A stretch of DNA of 64,000 nucleotides from Tetradesmus obliquus (GCA_030272155.1 CP126204.1:2719501-2783500), one strand, 5' to 3'. Positions 24,364 through 34,960 are shown, counted from the first letter of the stretch. Program-made: numbers and translations. Notes: generated by a model not told the origin, from the sequence alone.

Positions 24364-27300
24364 AGGGGAGTGACGTCAGGTGCAGCAGCGCCAGATCCAG
24401 ACCCAGAGCCGTCACTGCTGCCGCTGATAGTGACAACTGTGTGGCTGCCTGCCTTGACTGCGCCAGATGCTGCTGCGCCGTTGCCGGCGTCACCGGGTGA
24501 CACCGGTGACGCCGTGTCACCGGCGCCGAGTGACGCCCGCGAAGTGCGCGCGGTGCCGCTGAGCCTGCCGCTGAACTTCATGGTGATCTCGCTCTTCTTC
24601 TCGGCGAGTTCACGCTTGAATGCGTGGGCCCATGCCCAGAGAATAAACTTCTTCCCGGTGTGAATTGGTGCGGCTGCCAGCTGGGACGCTTTGTCTGTCA
24701 GGTAGTGACGGTGGGCCCCGGTGGGCTGCGACTGCTGCCAGTTCACACGGTGAACTTCATAGGAAGATCCGTGCGTGCCCACCATCTGGAGGCAGCAAGG
24801 GATGCAGGAGAAGCTCATCAATTACATGGAAGTTTACTGCAGGGAAGCAATGGCTGCCACCTCAAACTACGCTTCCAAATGTTTACAAACCGCTTTCAAA
24901 ACCCACGGCCCCGTCCAGCTGCATCATCTCATCCTCCTGCGCGTCACCTCCTAACCCCACAGCCCCCTGAGCCGCCAGCCCTAAGCCCTAAGACTAACCT
25001 GCAGCTCACCTTGAACCCCACAGCCCCGATCAGCTGCATGATCTGCTCCTGTCAGCTCCGCCCCGCCACCCTCACAAACTCTAGTACAGCCATCATCACC
25101 AGCAGCAGCATCTAACACCCTTACCAAATGCACATCACTGACAATCACCCCGGACATAGGAAAATTCATTGCTGGTATCCTGAGTTCTTCGATACACCGT
25201 TATACACACTGTGACCACTCACCTTGAACCCCACAGCCCCGATGAGCTGCATGATCTCATCCTCCTGTGTGTGCCCCTGCCTCGTCCTTCGCCCCGCCAC
25301 CCTCACGTACTCCAACACAGCCATCAGCAACAGCAGCATCAGCAGCATCAGCGCCAGCCCCAGCCAAGACCAGTCAGGAAAGTCCAAGCCTTGATCGATG
25401 CAGCCGGCCAGGATGGGGCAGCGCACAGGGAAAGACATGAAGCCTGCCAAACAGCATCAGCAGCAGCAGCAGCAGCAGCAGCAGCGGCAGCGGCAGCAGC
25501 AGCAGCATTAGGTGCCAACGCCAGCCAGGATCAGTCTGGAAAATCCACAGCACAGGGAAGGATGTGAAGCCTGCTCGCATGAAGCCATAGAAAAGAGCAA
25601 GGTGTGTGTGATGCCAGGTGTGAAGATGAACACGGCCAAGGCTTACACTCGTGGCAGAGAAACATATGCCTTGCACGTTGCCTTGCACTGATCAAACATG
25701 CATGGCTGAGTCGTGGCTGCTGATGCATGTAAAAGGACAAGTTTTCAACACGCGATAACAGTTCAAGTACAGTTTGTAAAGTTTTACCGGGCACGCGCGC
25801 CAAGCCTGCTGGCTGGACAGGCAGGCAGCAGCTGTTAACACTAGAAAATAGCGGCTGGTAGTGGCTTCAAGACATGAGCCGGGGACGTTTGCAGGAGGGT
25901 GAAGCCAAGCTTGCACAGCAGTAGTGTCATGTCGTGCTGCAACACTACCACTGGCATTGCTGTCAAAGTCCTGCCCTGGCACAAATAGAGCAAGCTGCTT
26001 AAGGCACTCACCAGGACTGTTGAGCAACGTATTCGAAGTACCACAAAGAGGAAGCAGCAGCAGCAGCAGTGACAGTAGCAGTGACAGCAACAGCAGCGGC
26101 AGCAGCAGTGTTGTCAACCAGTGCGCTTTGGTTGGAATTGCCATCAAGTACAATGCAGGAGCCGTCATCAGACGATCAAGCGCCCCCAGTTGGTGACACA
26201 AGCAAGTGCATATAAGTTTTAAATTTAAATTATAAATTTCAGTTTTAATTTAGCCAAACATACCAGTGTCGCCGTATGGGGCACCACCTCATCAGAGCTG
26301 AGGCAGTACAACTTCAACAGCAGTGGGCAGTACAGCTTTGTGTTTCACAGTGTACCGCTTTGCCCAGGCACGCCCGCACGCACCCGTACTGCCCTCTACG
26401 GCACAGCACCACCTTGTCAGGGGTAGTGCAGTAGTCATAAGCAGTACTGGGCAGTACAGCTGCTCCGTGTCTACGATGTAATGCCTGTCAAACTACGCAT
26501 CAGTAGTATCACCACATCCTCAGGGGTGGGGCAGTACAACCTAATCATGAGTGGGCAGGACAAGTGCTCCACGTGTCAAAGTGTACCGCTTTTCAACGGG
26601 TTATACACACAAGCAAGGTTAAAATTGGCCCCACGCACAAGTAGTGACCTATGGGGCAAATCACCACATCCTCAGGGGTGGGGCAGTACAAGCCATTAGT
26701 TGATATGTACTTTACTAAAGACCTCAATCCTGCACGCACCAGTAGTGCCCTATGGGGCATATCACCACATCCTCAGGGGTGGGGCAGAACAACCTAATCA
26801 TGAGTGGGCAGGACAAGTGCTCCACGTGTCAAAGTGTACCGCTTTTCAACGGGTTATACACACAAGCAAGGTTAAAATTGGCCCCACGCACCAGTAGTGC
26901 CCTATGGGGCATGTCACCACATCTTCGGGGCTGGGGCAGTAGGAGCCAGGAGGGCAGCCCTGCAGCGGGTTGGTTGCATTTGCTGGGCAGCTGTTGCCCC
27001 CCAAGTTGTGCCCAGCATTCACCAGGGACTCCAGCAGAGATTGCGGCTCAGATCTGACAGTGCGAAAGGGATTCCACACCAGTAAACCCTGCGGCAGACG
27101 GCATCAGTGACCCCTGAGTGACACACTGGTAGAACCAAGGTAGCTCCAGCAGAGATTGCGGCTCAGATCTGACAGTGCGGAAGGGATTCCACACCAGTAA
27201 ACCCTGCGGCAGACGGCACCAGTGAACCCTGAGTGACACACTGGTAGAACCAAGGTTGCTCCAGCAGGGAGTGCTCATCAGATGTAACCGTGCGGAAAGG

Positions 27301-27780
27301 GTTTGACACTGATCAACCATGCAAGAATGAAAGCAAACTCATGCTGCCGACACGTGGTGCATGAACAAAATCCAGTCAAGGCAGCAGCAGCAGCAGACGA
27401 TGCAGCAGGTGTGCAGCATGCTGCCGGTCACAGGTCTGGTGGCACACCCCATTGCAGCTGCAGAGCAGTACACAGCTGTGGCTGCAGCTGCTGCTGTGTG
27501 GCCTGTAGATGACATACACACATGCATGCCTGATGCTTCAGGACGGCAAGAGTGTCAAACAAAGCGCATGGTGCTGTTCACTGTGAGGTTGCAGTTCTGG
27601 CTGTTGATGCTGCACCCGGTTGGAATGCCTGTTCAAGTTTTAGGGTTCTAGTTTCAAACCGCTGCAGCAGCACTCACTGTGAGGTTGCAGTTCTGGCTGT
27701 TGATGCTGCCCTCAGGGCAGAAGCGGCCCGGCTCACACGGCTGCACCGCTGAGGGGGTGGGGCAGTACGCGCCCTGCGGC

Positions 27781-27842
<62 letters not shown>

Positions 27843-28543
27843 CAACAGCAGCAGCATGTGTAGTCTGTCTGATCACCAGAGTGACAGCGGGAGATAGTTT
27901 GTGCACGCAGGTGCTGTGGCTGGCGCGCCAGCAGCAACCACCATCATGTACATGTGCTATAAATAAGCAACACACTCCAACTCCTGTGGACCTTACAAGT
28001 GTCTGCTAGCAAGCAAAGGCTGAGCCACCGCCTCACCTCAGGGCACGCGCTGAAGCCTCTGCAGGCTCTTGCGGAGCCCACAATCTGGCCCAGGCTGCAG
28101 CTGCAACTCAGCTCACACTACTGCCGCACAACAAACCTATCTCAAACTTGTACTGCTGCTGCCGCTGCACCTCAGGGAGGCGCCTGCCTTGATCTGTGCT
28201 GTTTCTTTCGTGCTAGGCCTGTTACGGTGCTGCTGCCAATTAAAACTACTGGTTTTGGTGCTGCTACAGCCTCACCTCAGGGCAGGCGCTGAAGCCCCTG
28301 CATGCTCTTGCGGAGCCCACAATCTGTCCCAGGCTGCCTTCTTTGCCGCTGGGGTTGGCTGTCAGCGGCTGCAGCGCACAGGTGGATAGGCTCAGCAGGG
28401 AGGCTTCTTGGGTGCCTGGGGGGCAGTACTCGCCTGCAAGGGATTGAAAGCAGCAGCAGCAGCAGCAGCAGCAGATATTCACATGCTCAGCAGGGAGGCT
28501 TCTTGGGTGCCCGGGGGGCAGTACTCGCCTGCACAGGATTGAA

Positions 28544-28620
<77 letters not shown>

Positions 28621-29772
28621 ACATATACATGCTCAGCAGGGAGGCTTCTTTGGTGCCTGGTTGGCAGTACTCGCTTGTCTGCAGAAGCCGGCAGCAGCAG
28701 CAGCTGCAGCGAAAAAGTGTGTAGAGAGGGGATGCCCCTGCGGGCCAGCGCAGCCTGCACCCCACACACCGGCCCCACTCACACGCCGAACATCAGGCAG
28801 TGCTTGCATGTCTGCAGCAACGCTCACCTAGCTGGCATGGGATGCAGATGCTTCCCTGCCTTACCCAACCCCACCACAACCCGCCCCGCCCAACCCCGAC
28901 CCGCCCCGCCCCAAACACACACTGAGCATCAGGCCGTGCTTGCATGTCTGCAGCAATGCTCACCCAGCTGGCAAGGGAGGCACCCAGCTGGCAAGGGATG
29001 CACCCCTCCACCCTACTCCACCCCACCGCCGCCACACTTGCAGTGAGCATTAGGCAGATGTTGACAGTTGGGGTTTAGGCCGTGCTGCATGTCTGCGGCC
29101 CCGCTCACCTAGCTGGCATGGGATGCAGATGCCCCTGCGGGCCAGCGCAGCCTGCAGCCCACCCACTGGCCCCACCCACACACCAAGCATCAGGCAGTGC
29201 TGCATGTTTGCAGCGACGCTCACCTAGCTGGCATGAGATGCAGATGCTCTGCTCCCCTGTCCCACCCCACCCCACCCCGCACCACCCCAGCCCATCACAA
29301 AGATACACTGAGCATCAGGCTGTGCTGCATGTCGGCAGCGATGCTCACCTAGCTGGCACGGAATGCAGATGCCCCTGCGCGCCAGTGCAGCCTGCAGCCC
29401 AGTCGGCTCAAAGCTGAACTCCTCAGCCAGAGTCATATTTGCGCTGCTGCTGCTGTTGCTGCGCAAGCTGGCCTTGTCTGCTGCTGCTGGCGGCGGCTGC
29501 CACCCGACAGATACCAGGTATGCAGCAGCAGATGGGCTGCACCTGAACCCTGCGGGACACACGTTGTACTTTGCTGCTTTGCGCATTGCTGCGATGGCTT
29601 GGCCGGCTCGGGTTTCAGATAAGGGGCCGCTGCGCTGCGGGCCGTCTGCCATATGCATGGTGCAGGGGCAACCTGGGGCAGAGAGAAACACACTCTTTGC
29701 AGGACATTCTGCTGCCGCATCTGCTGCTGCTGCTGCTGTTGCTTGCAGGGGACGCGATGGCGTGCTGCGCGG

Positions 29773-29810
<38 letters not shown>

Positions 29811-30126
29811 TTGCTCCAGCTGTGCTGGCAGTAGCAGTAGGTGCTGTAGACGTGGCAGCAGTGCCTGCTGCATACTTCACAGCAGCAGCTGCTGCGTTGG
29901 TTGTGGGGTTTGGTGGTACTGCAGGCAGCTGCTGGGTGCCTCTGACAGCAGCAGCAGAGCCTAGTGACGCCGCTGTTGCTGCCCCTGCTGGGCCAGCCTG
30001 CTGCTGCTGCAGGAGTGTCCTATGTCCCGCTAAGTTATCATGTCTTTGTGTAACGTCTCCACGAACAGTAGCTGCTGCTAGGAGGAGCACTATCACCGCT
30101 AGGTTTGTCAATAGGCCCCAAGCCAT
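7984..30126 (-). CDS. ABCG-family half-size ABC transporter, ABCG24/28 type
   Basis: An ATP-driven exporter subunit for which the cargo cannot be told. Exons by phase-matched GT-AG junctions: 30126-29349, 28433-28276, 27773-27678, 27088-26892, one or more unresolved, 25443-25223, 24785-23888, 21833-21556, 20933-20748, 19401-19193, 18737-18574, 17576-17550, 16997-16612, 15337-14204, 13012-12728, 12419-12309, 11921-11787, 11042-10860, 9869-9718, 9186-9104, 8791-8711 and 8276-7984. They encode about 2,020 residues. Order of domains: signal peptide (MAWGLLTNLAVIVLLLAAA), Ala-rich region, Cys-rich ectodomain, one membrane segment, polyGln linker, nucleotide-binding domain, EF-hand-like plus low-complexity linker, six membrane segments. 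Signal peptide, Cys-rich ectodomain, NBD and TMD in that order is the plant ABCG24/28 architecture; at about 2,000 residues it is much longer because of low-complexity inserts. Half-transporters act as dimers. One exon between 26892 and 25443 (phase 2 in, phase 1 out) was not found. Coding sequence is about 27% of the locus; the rest is mostly exon echoes. Confidence 0.88.
8875..8930 (-). repeat. Acceptor echo of ABCG exon 8791-8711
   Basis: A copy of the acceptor plus the start of the GLGFCGLDPEMLQ exon, lying upstream (in sense) of the real exon, ending in CTGCAG units rather than a donor. Confidence 0.75.
9260..9650 (-). repeat. Acceptor echoes of ABCG exon 9186-9104
   Basis: Three further copies of the acceptor plus WGLQAVYISWL-type segment occur near 9265-9310, 9386-9430 and 9505-9547, with a partial fourth at 9612-9640. 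They differ by substitutions. The copy at 9186 is chosen as real because only it is followed by a phase-1 donor (GAG, GTACGG) that joins the next exon in frame. Confidence 0.75.
9945..10010 (-). repeat. Acceptor echo of ABCG exon 9869-9718
   Basis: A second copy of CTGCAG plus the VSMAVSP..SLIAGLAAA-coding start lies upstream in sense and has a damaged continuation. Confidence 0.75.
10190..10790 (-). repeat. Donor echoes of ABCG exon 11042-10860
   Basis: At least four copies of the exon's last part plus its CTG-GTGAG donor lie downstream of the real exon, near 10196, 10416, 10577 and 10719, with extra internal slippage of a 12-bp unit (GTACCAGCT) at 10222-10295. None has an acceptor. Confidence 0.75.
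11355..11745 (-). repeat. Donor echoes of ABCG exon 11921-11787
   Basis: Three downstream copies of the GTERH..LQESM-coding end with donor or near-donor occur near 11360-11420, 11525-11580 and 11655-11705. Confidence 0.7.
12178..12230 (-). repeat. Donor echo of ABCG exon 12419-12309
   Basis: One downstream copy of the LLLTALLGIAVGVAQ-coding end with a GTCAGT donor. Confidence 0.7.
12436..12720. repeat. Minisatellite of AATGGCAGGA / GATAATCAG units
   Basis: Imperfect tandem units of about 10-20 bp (for example GGCAGGACAATGGCAGGATA) fill the intron between ABCG exons 13012-12728 and 12419-12309. A second copy of the exon-junction sequence CTTCACCTGGTGCGCCAG lies inside, near 12590-12607. Confidence 0.8.
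13195..13520 (-). repeat. Acceptor echoes of ABCG exon 13012-12728
   Basis: Two upstream copies of TTGCAG plus the EEAER..RLQQVKE-coding start occur near 13200-13275 and 13443-13515, each diverging after about 70 bp. Confidence 0.75.
13530..14135 (-). repeat. Donor echoes of ABCG exon 15337-14204
   Basis: Five downstream copies of the LNQLADFLMMQHLQ-coding end with its CAG-GTG donor occur near 13545, 13690, 13815, 13940 and 14070. The last two share a 127-bp higher-order unit. Confidence 0.8.
15470..15985 (-). repeat. Acceptor echoes of ABCG exon 15337-14204
   Basis: Three upstream copies of the acceptor plus EQFAVFISGVC..DQFMA-coding start occur near 15470-15560, 15675-15765 and 15890-15980. 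They retain reading frame over roughly 90 bp and then diverge. Confidence 0.8.
16360..16560 (-). repeat. Donor echoes of ABCG exon 16997-16612
   Basis: Two downstream copies of the EAGVKSLLGE-coding end and GAG-GTGAG donor, near 16363-16425 and 16487-16545. Confidence 0.7.
17047..17111 (-). repeat. CAG/CTG microsatellite in an ABCG intron
   Basis: About 21 uninterrupted CAG units on the plus strand (CTG in the sense of the gene), about 50 nt upstream of the acceptor of exon 16997-16612. Confidence 0.9.
17785..18530 (-). repeat. Six donor echoes of ABCG exon 18737-18574
   Basis: Copies of the AYAAFLGFYIPPGENVADF-coding end with the GCAG-GTG donor occur near 17785, 17930, 18055, 18190, 18310 and 18440, spaced 120-145 bp apart. 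The reading frame is kept in most. They lie downstream of the real exon and have no acceptor. Confidence 0.85.
18945..19120 (-). repeat. Donor echoes of ABCG exon 19401-19193
   Basis: Two downstream copies of the SSSERGMNVLAVMHQP-coding end with donor, near 18945-19015 and 19065-19120; they include the H-loop histidine codon. Confidence 0.8.
19500..20040 (-). repeat. Acceptor echoes of ABCG exon 19401-19193
   Basis: Three upstream copies of the acceptor plus the segment coding GCSGSRMISGGQRKRVAIGV occur near 19510-19605, 19728-19810 and 19970-20030. The ABC signature motif is therefore present four times in the gene, but only one copy continues into Walker B. Confidence 0.85.
20100..20695 (-). 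repeat. Six donor echoes of ABCG exon 20933-20748
   Basis: Copies of the EVMALMALNKVAHQ-coding end with the CAG-GTGGG donor occur near 20103, 20215, 20312, 20427, 20538 and 20636. Some lack the internal VMALMAL part. Confidence 0.8.
21000..21295 (-). repeat. Acceptor echoes of ABCG exon 20933-20748
   Basis: Three upstream copies of CAG plus the VL.NLEIACRLRLP-coding start occur near 21010-21062, 21125-21185 and 21240-21290. Confidence 0.8.
21897..22790 (-). repeat. Ten-copy echo array of the exon start that leads into Walker A
   Basis: Ten copies of a roughly 60-bp segment coding VSGRFAHSQLHAIMGPSG (or the variant FVHWQLVAILGPSG) alternate with (CTG)3-17 tracts upstream of the true exon at 21833. 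Each copy has a CTGCAG-type acceptor. None continues into the GKTS of Walker A, and none has a donor. Copies start near 21900, 22013, 22119, 22204, 22321, 22407, 22496, 22576, 22654 and 22727. The HWQLVAI variant (22119, 22496, 22576) forms a separate subfamily. Confidence 0.9.
22918..23716 (-). repeat. Donor echoes of ABCG exon 24785-23888, in a 365-bp higher-order repeat
   Basis: Five copies of the ELDEQLDAAAAAGAKFIIPG-coding end with its CCAG-GTGAG donor lie downstream of the real exon. The block 22918-23283 is repeated almost perfectly at 23284-23646, so echoes are themselves being amplified in larger units. Confidence 0.85.
24302..24362 (-). repeat. Coding CAG tract (polyGln) in ABCG
   Basis: Within exon 24785-23888 the sense strand reads about 18 CAG codons followed by four Leu codons. 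The tract lies in the cytosolic linker before the nucleotide-binding domain. Confidence 0.9.
26270..26860 (-). repeat. Donor echoes of ABCG exon 27088-26892
   Basis: At least four copies of the YCP.PEDVV.CPIGHY-coding end with GTGCGT-type donor lie downstream. A unit of about 254 bp starting near 26509 recurs at 26763 almost unchanged. Confidence 0.75.
27110..27300 (-). repeat. Acceptor echoes of ABCG exon 27088-26892
   Basis: Upstream copies of the GGTTTACTGGTGTGGAATCC start, one nearly perfect (27130-27200) and one degenerate (27240-27310). Confidence 0.7.
27780..27840 (-). repeat. (CTG)n abutting the acceptor of ABCG exon 27773-27678
   Basis: About 20 CTG units in sense, separated from the AG acceptor only by CCGC. 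It is one of the clearest cases of a microsatellite in the place of the pyrimidine tract. Confidence 0.85.
28480..28690 (-). repeat. Acceptor echoes of ABCG exon 28433-28276 with CTG tract
   Basis: Two upstream copies of the GEYCPPGTQEASLLS-coding start (28480-28535 and 28628-28685) are separated by a CAG tract at 28544-28620. A donor echo of the same exon's end lies near 28030-28110. Confidence 0.8.
28725..29250 (-). repeat. Donor echoes of ABCG exon 1
   Basis: Copies of the LQAALARRGICIPCQLG-coding end with TAG-GTGAG donor lie downstream near 29105-29155 and 29219-29245, with shorter ones near 28828 and 28958 and a further partial copy near 28730. Confidence 0.75.
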
Positions 30127-30481
30127 CCTTGCTTCTATCGCTCCCTCATTTCCGCGGAATGTTTAGAGATGTTTAAGATTATATTTCTGAGCACATTGCG
30201 ACCGTAGTTGACTGCGGCAACACGAACTCGGAAGAAGGCTTCTAGCCAGTTCACACTCCGGTGCTTCGTGACAACAACACATGTAAGGGTGCAAACGAAG
30301 CCCGAGAAGCACTTTATGCAAACAAACATCTTTTAAGACGTTGCTGATGTCCATCGATCAACGAGCGTGCTACCATCATACCATTGGCACCCGACTGAAC
30401 TTGGAAGGGCTTCGAAGCACCGTTGCTCGCAAGTAGCGTTTTCAACCAGCTGTTTAGCTACTTTAAACTGTCCGGTAGCAG
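30127..30481. promoter_or_regulatory. Head-to-head intergenic region of ABCG and protease 1
   Basis: Only 355 bp separate the ABCG start codon (minus strand) from the protease start codon (plus strand), so both promoters and 5' UTRs must lie here. The part near the protease is similar to the region upstream of the second protease (shared motifs include GGCACCCGACT and GTTCACAC), so it was duplicated with the gene. No core promoter motif is clear. Confidence 0.6.
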
Positions 30482-30859
30482 ATGATCGGAGGTGAGGAAT
30501 GTTCCGGGCAGCTCAGCAGCACGCTGCTGTGCCTGCAGCTGCAGCTGGCCTAGCAAGAGTCTTCATGCAGCGCTCTGCACTCCTGCGGGACTCACAGTGC
30601 TCAAAACAGCAATGCATGGACGCCACCTGCTAACACAGAGAGCCCAGACTGCCGCGGCACACATCGCATCAGTAATCCTGCTGCTGCTGTCACTGCCCAA
30701 ACGCACCATCACTGCTGCTGCTGCTGCCGCCTCAAACAGACGCCCACACAGCCAAACCAAAACTACAGATCACCTGCTCACTCAGAGTGCCCAGACTGCC
30801 GCGGCAGACATCGCATCAGTAGCCCTGCTGCTGCTGTCACTGCCCAAACGCACCATCAC

Positions 30860-30902
<43 letters not shown>

Positions 30903-31593
30903 GCATCATCGCAGACGGCACCAAAGCCAAGCGGCTGCGCAAGGCCGCCATCGTCGGCGCCATTGCGCTGTTCATGCTGGCACTGGGCATCATCACCGGC
31001 TTTTTCATCTCAAAAGCAATCGGCTTAAACCTCATACTGCAACAGCAATCCAAAGAGCGCAGCAACCAGCTGCAGGAAGGTGGCTCCCTGCCTGATGGCA
31101 GCGGGGCGGCTGCAGTAGCGGGGTTTAGGAGAGGCGTGGCTGACGATGTGGTTTTGGCAAAACTCCGGCAGTGGCCAGACCCCTCCAGCCCCCAGGCACT
31201 GCAGCTGCTGCAGGACCCTGCCGGCCCAGACGGTGAGCGCGGCAGCAGCAGCACAGCAGGCTGTTGAGCTTGATGTTGCAGCGACTTTTTGATTTGGACG
31301 CGGAGACATGTGAGCTGCAGCTGCAGTTGCGGCTGCTGTGGGGCCCTGCTGACCCAGACGGTGAGTGCTACCCACACAGCAGTAGCAGGGCAGGGCATTA
31401 CAGGTAACTGTAGGTGTTCAGATGGTTTGGTTGATTGCTTACAGCTGGAGCTATGGGCTGTAGGGGATATGGGCTATACACGAGGATGCTGATGTGTGGG
31501 GTTGAGGTGGGTTGAGCTTTGAGCCATGCAGCAGCGTGAACAGCGGGCATGGGCGCAGCAGGCTGCCAAAGCATTGGCTGCAAAGCGCAGGCG

Positions 31594-31636
<43 letters not shown>

Positions 31637-34600
31637 TGAACGCAGGCCATAGCTGCTGATGTGTCAGCCCTCCACCTCACGGTGTAGCTCTCACATGCTT
31701 GCAGCAGCTGTGACACGCCATTGCTCATCACTTGCTAGCACTGCTGCTACCATTCATTGCATAGCAAACCCTAGTCCTAACCAACTCTTGACACACTGCA
31801 TGCTGCTGTACTTTTTTCCCTGCCTGCCTGTGCAGACCTCCTCACTGCGATGTACACGTGGGCAAATGACACGCTGCACATTTCGGAGCAGCTGACCGAA
31901 GCTTTCCTGCAACGCCTGCTGGACCAGATGGGCGAAAGCGAGACCCACAGCGGTCAAACCATGTTATTACCACCCGGCACAAATGCCACGGAGCTCATGG
32001 AGATGTTCATGTCGCTGGCGAAGGACGTGCTGGCGTATCTGCGAGATTCGCGGAGCACCGCGCTGCTGCAGATGCTTCGGGACTTTTCCAGGCGAGGGGC
32101 CATTTCGATGAGCGACACCGACCCGGATGTCCTGCAAGCAGAACTCGATAAGTTGCTGAACAAAACAAACTTGAACCATTGGTATGGCTCGACTACGAGG
32201 AAAGATACTGTGGAGACGCAGACCAGGCCTTGGAGGACTACTGCAGCTGCTGCTGCAGCACAGGTGAGCTGCTTGTGGGGCTGCTGTTACAGCATCACAT
32301 CATTACCTTCAATCAGGCTGCGGTTATGAGGTGGTGTTATAATCTGCCTGTGGCTGCAGAAGCAGGGCTGAAAGCTTGTTATGTCTCGTGAAGGGGCTTT
32401 GGTCAATATTTATAGTCCGATGTTTGACTGCCGGGCGAATCAGCACCTGCCCCACGCATCCCTCTGTGCACTTCTGACATGGATTGCATTGGTGTCCATG
32501 CAGGGTTCTCCTCAGCTGCTACAAGGGAGTGCTATTGCCGGCAGGCGAATGCTGCTATCAGCTTCACATGGCAATCAAGCAGCAGCAGCACCACACACCA
32601 GGCACCTACAAGCAACCGCCACCATCCCAGTGATCTCTTTGGACGTGGCAAAGAAGACATCTGTCATTCCAACCGCCAGTCCGTTACTAACGTTAAATGA
32701 CATGTTATGTGCGGTTGAATCCTTCAGCCCCACTGGACTCAAAAGCATGCTGATGCCGACAGCAGCAGAACTAACAGCTGCTGGGGTAACTGCAACTGAT
32801 GCAAGTGGCAAAGCAATTTCCTGTGCGCCACGGCCAAAAGTGGGGACATTCAACCATGGTGGCGTTACCTTCAAGCCTGTTGTCATCCCCGTGGTGTTTC
32901 ACTGTGAGTGACAGTGTTACTGCCAGTTTTGATGACGGTCATATGACAGTTATGACAGTTGGGTTGATGCTGCGCTGATGTGGCGGCTCGTCATGACAGC
33001 ATCACAGCACCCCGCAGGGCAGCAGTCAGGTGCAGGTACAACTCCAGCATTGCAGGCTGCTGTAATATTCACCACGTTTGACATCAATAATGTTAAATAC
33101 ATCAGTAGACCACCTCTGAAGGCCTGTGACAGCTGTGCCACGATATGCAGAAATAATCAAACCCAGGGCAGGCCCGCTACTCATGCAGGGGGAAGCTGCT
33201 GCAGGTCTACCAGCCAATGTGTCACATTTCAAAATTTCAAATTCAAATTCAAGCAGTCCCCATAAGGTTTATCTTTCTCCTGCTGCACCGCAGGCCAGCG
33301 CTTCATGCAAGGGGACGTGCTGCAGCCGCCCATATGGAAGCCCCAGGATGCGGCGCAGAACCTGATTGATGTCACTAACAGATTCTACCAGGGCACAGGC
33401 ATACAGTGAGTCACCTGAAATGCCTTGGATGTGTCATATGCTGTTGTGCCACCAAGCTTTATGCATGCACAGTGATGCCTAAGCCATGGTGATTGCGTTT
33501 GCATGGGGCAGACATTTGACGCCAAGCCATGCACACATCAGGCAGCATGCAACGCAACAGCAGCTGGTCTTGAAGGATTACATTTGCAAGCAGCAGCTGG
33601 TCAAAGTACATTTGCAGCAAACAGCAGCTGGTCAAAGTAAGTGGCAGCAAACGGCAGCTGGTCAAATCACATGAATAAATAGCACGGTATGGCTCCATAC
33701 TCGCCGCCTGCAAACAGCTCCCTTGCCTCTACAGCTGCCTAGGCCATCTGCTGCAGCTCTGCTGCTTTTAGGCGACACCACTATGCCCCGCAGTTTGGTT
33801 GCAGAAGTTGCTGCGCCTGGTCCTGCTACAGCCGATATCAGTCTCAGGGAGACGGAACACATGCACAAGACCAGCGCTGGCAGGGTCATCCACTGCCGTG
33901 AATGCTCACGTACTGCTGCTGCTGCTGCCGCCGCAGGTTCAAGCTGCAGGAGGTGCGGTCTGACGTGAAGCAGCACCCCTACCTGCTGCTGTCCACGCTT
34001 GATGACTGGCAGTCCTGCACAGGCAACCCCAGCCAGGAGGCGGCGGGCTTCCCCTGCCTGCAGGTGGGGCGGGGTTTGGGGTTTGCATTTTAAGTTGAAG
34101 TTTGAAATTAGTGCACATGAAGGTTTTCAAACCGCCCTTCACCGGCAGTTTTAGTCGAGAGGCTGCAGGCTCCCCTTGCCTGCAGGTGGGGCGGGGTTGG
34201 GACCAGCTAAATCTTAGGGGTGTTGTACGTGAGAGTTTGTGAAATGTCCTGCACAGGCAATTCCAGTTGAAAGGCGGCAGGCGTCCCTGCCTGCAGATGT
34301 GTATGACTTGAGCACACCTTCTTAACTGTTTCAGCAAGCAATTTGCTGCACATCACAACAAGAGTACCAACCTCACAATAATGGCACGAAGGCAAGAGAC
34401 TGCAGAGTTGATGCTGTGACAAACAGCACATGCCATGGCTATGCAGGTCCTCATATTTTGCTGCTGCTGTTGCTGCTGCTGCTTTTGCTGCTGCTGCTGC
34501 TTGCAGGAGACAGCAAAGTTTCCAGATGTAGCGGCGCTGGCAGAGAAGCATGTGGTCAATGTTCTGATTGGCGGCAGCCAGACCTCGCTGTTCTGCAACA

Positions 34601-34897
34601 CCACAGCACCCAACTCGATTTGCAGCACACTGTACTTCGGCTACACTGGTGAGCGGTGATTTACTTTGTGATTTTATGGGGAGGTGCTTTGTGATTTTAT
34701 GGGGAGGTGCAGGAATTGGAGGCAGGTGTGGCCATTTCAAATTTAATTGGTTTCTCTTGTGTTACCGCCACAAGGCTATTTATTTTTTCTGAAACATCTC
34801 CACACATCAAAGACCAGACGCTGCTGATGGAGCTGGGGAAACACCTGCACCAGTCGCTCACTGGCTCACACAAGCATCCACAACATCCTATCACTTG

Positions 34898-34960
<63 letters not shown>

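Larger units (their letters stand above)
26892..30126 (-). other. ABCG exons 1-4: signal peptide and Cys-rich ectodomain
   Basis: Exon 1 encodes the signal peptide, about 120 Ala/Thr-rich residues, then a Cys-containing part (CPAGFRC) ending CIPCQLG. Exon 2 continues EYCPPGTQEA and ends GFSACPE. Exon 3 encodes GAYCPTPSAVQPC and GRFCPEGS. Exon 4 encodes GCPPGSYCPSPEDVVTCPIGHYC, with the last Cys codon split by the intron. The repeated C-P-x-G-x-Y/F-C pattern is the one seen before the first membrane segment of plant ABCG24/28 proteins. Confidence 0.85.
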
